A stretch of 9,895 nt of DNA, taken from contig JAUWRZ010000049.1 of the NCBI GenBank assembly GCA_030610325.1, positions 1 through 9,895 of the forward strand. Direction: 5' to 3'. Every line of letters starts with the position of its first letter. Position 1 is the first letter of the stretch. The notes below the pieces were generated by a model. It ran no database searches and was not told where the DNA came from. It was given only the letters and a program-made list of their open reading frames with translations. The position numbers were made by a program, and so were the translations under genes. Of this stretch, positions 7,104 through 9,895 are shown one piece after another. Source of the DNA: Sulfurimonadaceae bacterium. Its GTDB lineage: Bacteria; Campylobacterota; Campylobacteria; Campylobacterales; Sulfurimonadaceae.

Positions 7104-7545
7104 CTATCACTACTGTCCGTGCTGTCTTATCATGCCAGGTCTGCCGTACAGGGTCAAGTGTCCCCCATAGATAACCAAGGTAGAAGATCATCTCACTGAT
7201 AATACGGAAGATGGCCCGGTTCAGGGATGCTGTGAATGTCGGAGTATCCAGTGTCGAGACTTCGATGACCCGTATCTTCAAGAGGATCTTTCCCAGTGTC
7301 GCTCCATATTGCCAGATGAAAAAGGCCTGGTAGACGATCTTTATCGCCATGAACTCAAAGACAAAGGCATTTGTCAACATGATCATATCTTCAAGCGTCT
7401 CTGTCTGATTAAAGCAGTCCCATAGGACGACAAGAAGGAGAAATGACAACAAGACCTCATCGATCATTGTCGCAAAAGCTCTTTTTTTGATGGGGACAAG
7501 GTAGAGCTGTTCACGCTCCAGCTGTTGGACTATCTCTTCGTGCAT
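7096..7545 (-). CDS. RDD-family inner-membrane protein
   Basis: This 149-residue protein fits the RDD family of small bacterial membrane proteins, whose function is mostly unknown. The family's Arg and Asp are seen at Arg22 and Asp29 (KRAFATMID, 21-29). Three hydrophobic segments lie at about 29-43, 57-79 and 112-130. GATLGKILLKIRVIE (81-95) and the tail WHDKTARTVV (137-146) are typical of the family. It starts 6 nt after the purD stop, with no convincing ribosome site, so it probably depends on coupling, and its end overlaps the lptD start by 8 nt. Small RDD proteins next to lptD/purD are part of the local envelope block; a helper role for the outer-membrane genes is a guess from position only. 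Confidence 0.88.
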   Translation of the reverse strand: MHEEIVQQLEREQLYLVPIKKRAFATMIDEVLLSFLLLVVLWDCFNQTETLEDMIMLTNAFVFEFMAIKIVYQAFFIWQYGATLGKILLKIRVIEVSTLDTPTFTASLNRAIFRIISEMIFYLGYLWGTLDPVRQTWHDKTARTVVIDA

Positions 7546-7551
7546 AATAGT

Positions 7552-8817
7552 CTACAGTGCCTGATAGGCAATGTCAGTTCGCAGTTTCTTACCGGCAAAA
7601 TGCACTTGGCCACATAACATATAGGCTCTATCTCTAGCCTCTTTTATAGAGTCACCGATGCCTACACATACGAGGACACGGCCTCCACTTGCAAAGAGTC
7701 TACCATCCTCTTCACTGACACCGGCATAGGAGACATGGGTGTTCTGAGCGATCTCTTCATGGACTATCTCATCAATGACGATCTCTCCAGGCGCAGAACC
7801 TTTGTAAGGGTAATCACGGCTTGCCATCACGACACCGACAGCATACTCATCACTAAACTCGACTTTCAGGTCTTTTAACTGAGAGGTCGCCGCCTTATAA
7901 AAGAGCTCACTTGCCGGTGTCTTCATCAACGGCATCAAGATCTCACACTCAGGATCGCCGAAACGGACATTGAACTCAAGGGTGATAGGCTCACCGTTGA
8001 CGATCATCAGACCGATAAAAAGGACACCTTCAAAAGGAGCGCCCTCTTCTTGCATCCCATCAAGCGTTGGACGGATCACCCGCTCTTTTACCTTCTCATA
8101 GATGACATCATCGACAAGAGGTGTAGGGGCATACGCGCCCATCCCACCAGTATTTGGGCCTTCATCACCATCAAGCAGACGCTTGTGATCCTGTGCAGCC
8201 GGAAGCAGTATATAGTCACTGCCATCACAAATAGCGAACATAGAGAGCTCATAACCATCGAGGAATTCTTCGATGATGACATTTTTCCCGGCATCACCAA
8301 AAGACTTACCGCTAAGCATCTCTGACGCCGCTACCTTTGCCTCATCATGACTCTGGGCTATGATGACACCTTTTCCGGCGCAAAGACCATCCGCTTTGAC
8401 GACGACCGGCAGAGGAAGGGTCTCGATGAACTTGAACGCTTTCTCGATTGAGTCTGTCTCGATATAACGTGCTGTCGGGATACCGTAACGTGCAAGAAAG
8501 TTCTTCATATAGACTTTCGAGCCTTCAAGCTGTGCAGCTGCCTGAGAAGGACCAAAGACTGTGAGACCCTTGGCTTTGAAGATATCGACGATCCCATCGA
8601 CCAGAGGAGCTTCTGGACCGACAATAGTCAGGTCGATGCTGTTCTCAGCCGCAAAGTCAGCCAGGGCGTCATACTCTTTGATACTAACATTCTCACCCAA
8701 TTGTCCGGTCGCACCATTACCTGGAGAAAAATAAAGCTTATCTACCGCACTGTCTTGCGCTAATGCACGACCTATTGAGTACTCACGTCCGCCACTGCCG
8801 ACAATCATTACGTTCAT
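7552..8817 (-). CDS. purD: phosphoribosylamine--glycine ligase (GAR synthetase)
   Basis: PurD joins glycine to phosphoribosylamine using ATP, the second step of purine synthesis in the cytoplasm. The 421 residues have the normal family length and layout. The N-terminal domain carries IVGSGGREYS (5-14); the usual His after GGRE is Tyr here. An ATP-grasp core follows, with VVVKADGLCAGKG (138-150), IIEEFLDGYE (181-190), the family signature DHKRLLDGDEGPNTGGMGAY (210-229) and EFNVRFGDPECE (281-292). A C-terminal domain ends at the stop. The ATG at 8817 is chosen because GGAG stands 7 nt upstream and MNVMIVGSGG is the family's N-terminus. The same frame is open further upstream to 8949, but that stretch belongs to the structured RNA and leader. 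It is the first protein gene of the packed run reaching to pnp, and expression probably follows the 6S promoter at least in part. Confidence 0.97.
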   Translation of the reverse strand: MNVMIVGSGGREYSIGRALAQDSAVDKLYFSPGNGATGQLGENVSIKEYDALADFAAENSIDLTIVGPEAPLVDGIVDIFKAKGLTVFGPSQAAAQLEGSKVYMKNFLARYGIPTARYIETDSIEKAFKFIETLPLPVVVKADGLCAGKGVIIAQSHDEAKVAASEMLSGKSFGDAGKNVIIEEFLDGYELSMFAICDGSDYILLPAAQDHKRLLDGDEGPNTGGMGAYAPTPLVDDVIYEKVKERVIRPTLDGMQEEGAPFEGVLFIGLMIVNGEPITLEFNVRFGDPECEILMPLMKTPASELFYKAATSQLKDLKVEFSDEYAVGVVMASRDYPYKGSAPGEIVIDEIVHEEIAQNTHVSYAGVSEEDGRLFASGGRVLVCVGIGDSIKEARDRAYMLCGQVHFAGKKLRTDIAYQAL

Positions 8818-8909
8818 TGATTTTCTCCGATGATCTAAGAAGTTGTTAAAGGGTAGCCTACTGAAGAGTCTTGATGCAATACTGAAAAGCAGTACTTCAT
8901 CCAGACTTT
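8818..8909 (-). promoter_or_regulatory. purD leader between the 6S-like RNA and the start codon
   Basis: This stretch contains no gene. It holds two hairpins: CCGGAC/GUCUGG (8917-8912 with 8906-8901, loop CGAAA), which shares bases with the closing helix of the upstream RNA, and AGUACUG/CAGUAUU (8896-8890 with 8884-8878, loop CUUUU). Neither is followed by a T-run, so I see no intrinsic terminator. The purD ribosome site GGAG lies 7 nt before the ATG at 8817. I find no separate promoter, so purD is probably reached by read-through or processing of the 6S transcript. Confidence 0.5.
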
Positions 8910-9110
8910 CGGTCCGGGTGGGCGTTCCGCAGTTAGCTTTGGTTCTCAAAGCCGTAATAGTAGCGAAGCGAGCGTCTCATCAGGCAGCGATCTCTAACTC
9001 TTCATAGAAGAGCTCAAACAAGGACACCGACACACAAAGACATCTACGTAGTCCGCTAAGTGAATATGTAGAACCCCCTGATATGCGAGTTATCGCACCA
9101 CCCAGGCTAG
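8910..9110 (-). ncRNA. ssrS: 6S RNA (purD-associated structured RNA of Campylobacterota)
   Basis: 6S RNA imitates an open promoter and binds the housekeeping RNA polymerase. The approximately 200 nt after a strong -10 box fold into a rod. The closing helix is 9105-9098 with 8921-8914 (8 bp, one G-U). A side hairpin UGCGA-UAAC-UCGCA spans 9097-9084. A lower helix GGUUCU (9075-9070) pairs with AGAACC (8946-8941), and an upper helix UAGCG (9058-9054) pairs with CGCUA (8965-8961). They enclose an internal bubble of 11 and 14 nt. The apex is AGCUCUUC/GAAGAGUU (9014-9007 with 9003-8996) with a UAU loop, halfway along the molecule. Size, symmetry and central bubble are those of 6S RNA. A conserved RNA upstream of purD in epsilon-proteobacteria is established, and I recall it being identified with 6S RNA. 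The ends are estimates; the pairing is by eye. Confidence 0.75.
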
Positions 9111-9115
9111 TTGTG

Positions 9116-9121
9116 ATTATA
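9116..9121 (-). promoter_or_regulatory. extended -10 promoter of the 6S-like RNA
   Basis: The minus strand reads ATTATTTTGTATAATCACAAC: a perfect TATAAT preceded by TTTTG in an AT-rich stretch, with no -35 hexamer. This is the housekeeping promoter form in Campylobacterota. Initiation 6-9 nt downstream would place the RNA 5' end near 9110-9107, directly before the closing helix. A short dyad AGGGTGCCCT (minus 9144-9135) lies just upstream and could be an operator or chance. Confidence 0.7.
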
Positions 9122-9148
9122 CAAAATAATTACTTTAGGGCACCCTTA

Positions 9149-9787
9149 TCAGACCAACTCTTCCGCCAATTTAACACAGCTATCAACGGAGGTCTTTTCC
9201 GGAAGATAGACCTGCAGACCTTCAGGAAGTGCAGACTCCGTCGTCTTACCGATAGCGATGACCTTGTGTGTTGGCTTGAACACATAGAAGTCTAAAAAGC
9301 AGGCGATAGTAAAGGGTGATGTGAAGATAAGCACTGCGTCATCCTCGATCTTCTCTTTAGCGGCATCGGCGTTACATGAGGTCTTATAGACGACGACATC
9401 ATCAAGGTCGACACCAGCATCACGGACCTTCTCTCCAAAGTCTGATGCCACCACTTCAGGCCGTGGATAGAGCCAGCGTCGCTTCGCATGACTCTTGATG
9501 ATGATATCTGCGAGAGAATCACCATAACCATTTCCCCTGCTTATGACGGTAGCACCTGCATCTTGAGCCATCTTGGCTGTTCGGTCGGCAATAGTCAGTA
9601 CAGGGATAGCTGTCCACTCCTTACCTATCTTCTCTACGGCTGTCACAGCCTGCTTTGAGGTCAGGACGATGGCATCATACTTAGCGAAGTCTATTTCTGG
9701 TTGGAAAAACTCAGTTGAAAGGACAGGGACGAAGTTTACGTCTGGGTGGGGGGTTTTAGAGAAGAGGTAAATAGGGGGTTTGGTCAT
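9149..9787 (-). CDS. hemD: uroporphyrinogen-III synthase
   Basis: HemD closes and inverts ring D of hydroxymethylbilane to give uroporphyrinogen III, the shared precursor of haem, sirohaem and cobalamin. The 212-residue length is slightly below the usual 240-260 but normal for this class. Weakly conserved family marks are present: DAIVLTSKQAV (38-48), the ISRGNGYGDSLADII region (about 82-96), the VVVYKTS strand (about 129-135) that joins the two lobes, IFTSPFTIACFL, and VIAIGKTTESAL (about 175-186). The family is poorly conserved, so the call rests on these together. The ATG at 9787 is preferred: AAGG stands 10 nt upstream, while a TTG at 9796 would be only 1 nt from it. It ends 28 nt before the 6S promoter. 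No terminator is evident between them apart from a short AGGGTGCCCT dyad. Confidence 0.88.
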   Translation of the reverse strand: MTKPPIYLFSKTPHPDVNFVPVLSTEFFQPEIDFAKYDAIVLTSKQAVTAVEKIGKEWTAIPVLTIADRTAKMAQDAGATVISRGNGYGDSLADIIIKSHAKRRWLYPRPEVVASDFGEKVRDAGVDLDDVVVYKTSCNADAAKEKIEDDAVLIFTSPFTIACFLDFYVFKPTHKVIAIGKTTESALPEGLQVYLPEKTSVDSCVKLAEELV

Positions 9788-9799
9788 AATGGTCAAGCC

Positions 9800-9816
9800 T
9801 TTTTGGACGAATGACT
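9800..9816 (-). repeat. 17-bp direct repeat, copy next to hemD
   Basis: TTTTTGGACGAATGACT on the plus strand is identical to 9874-9890. This copy ends (in the minus direction) in the A-run of the hemD ribosome site, AAAAAGG. The flanks of the two copies differ, and the spacing from start to start is 74 bp. Confidence 0.85.
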
Positions 9817-9817
9817 T

Positions 9818-9845
9818 TAAATATCAGTCAAACTGCTTATTTCAA
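9818..9845 (-). promoter_or_regulatory. possible hemD promoter
   Basis: On the minus strand TTGAAA (9845-9840) and TATTTA (9823-9818) are separated by 16 nt and would start transcription about 25 nt before the hemD ATG. The match is modest. A second weak -10-like TATATT lies at 9849-9844. The region lies between the two 17-bp repeat copies. Confidence 0.3.
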
Positions 9846-9873
9846 TATAAGTCGTATGGACATCAAATTGGAG

Positions 9874-9890
9874 TTTTTGGACGAATGACT
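9874..9890 (-). repeat. 17-bp direct repeat, distal copy upstream of hemD
   Basis: Second exact copy of TTTTTGGACGAATGACT. Only five bases remain to the window edge, so the repeat unit could be longer or part of a series continuing outside. On the minus strand an 8-codon frame (ATG at 9863, stop at 9839-9837) follows it, too short to be judged a gene. Confidence 0.85.
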
Positions 9891-9895
9891 ATTCA

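Noticed and set aside
8905..9110. tmRNA (ssrA), because a minus-strand frame here ends in FELFYEELEIAA followed by two stop codons
   Set aside because: The frame has no resume codon context, no tRNA-like ends (no 5' GGGG..., no T-arm or CCA side), and the tag does not resemble Campylobacterota tags ending AYAKAA. The 6S-type fold explains the region better.
9149..9796. hemD starting at the TTG at 9796
   Set aside because: The AAGG ribosome site would be only 1 nt from it; the ATG at 9787 has correct spacing.
9800..9890. CRISPR array, because the two identical units are 74 bp apart
   Set aside because: Only 17 bp are identical, the flanks diverge at once, there are just two copies in view, the unit is not partly palindromic, and no cas gene is present.

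Overview
The window is core chromosome from a member of the Campylobacterota (the former epsilon-proteobacteria), most likely a free-living Sulfurovum- or Sulfurimonas-like bacterium. Three things point there. The ATP synthase c-subunit gene (atpE) stands apart from the rest of an ATP synthase operon and has an N-terminal extension. The order purD ... lptD ... pnp, atpE resembles what I recall of the Helicobacter pylori HP1212-HP1218 block (from memory, not searched). A structured RNA lies directly upstream of purD, as is known for this class. Every recognisable protein gene is on the minus strand, so the window is best read from right to left.

Right to left: hemD (9149-9787) opens the segment and is preceded by a 17-bp direct repeat. 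A strong extended -10 promoter (9116-9121) then drives a roughly 200-nt RNA (about 9110-8910). It folds into a rod with a central bubble and is very probably 6S RNA, the RNA polymerase-binding regulator. It is followed by a purD leader of about 90 nt with two hairpins. Next comes a tightly packed run with gaps of 15 nt or less, or overlaps: purD (7552-8817), an RDD-family membrane protein (7096-7545), lptD (4953-7103), an MCE/MlaD-domain protein (3525-4937), a phosphoribosyltransferase-fold protein (2864-3514) and pnp (689-2860). These look like one transcription unit. A gap of 152 nt with its own -10 box leads to atpE (222-536).

Downstream of atpE (1-221) there is no protein gene. The region holds four successive hairpins, at least two with terminator character, then a broken tRNA-Leu(GAG) 5' half, then the 5' end of a second tRNA-Leu-like gene cut by the window edge.

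Functionally the run mixes nucleotide metabolism (purD, PRTase), envelope building (LptD inserts lipopolysaccharide in the outer membrane; the MCE protein probably moves lipid between membranes) and RNA turnover (PNPase), bracketed by energy metabolism (atpE) and tetrapyrrole synthesis (hemD). The most notable items are the 6S RNA with a competing 3' hairpin, the MCE protein whose C-terminus looks like an outer-membrane beta-barrel, and the truncated tRNA-Leu. I see no mobile element, CRISPR array or defence system.
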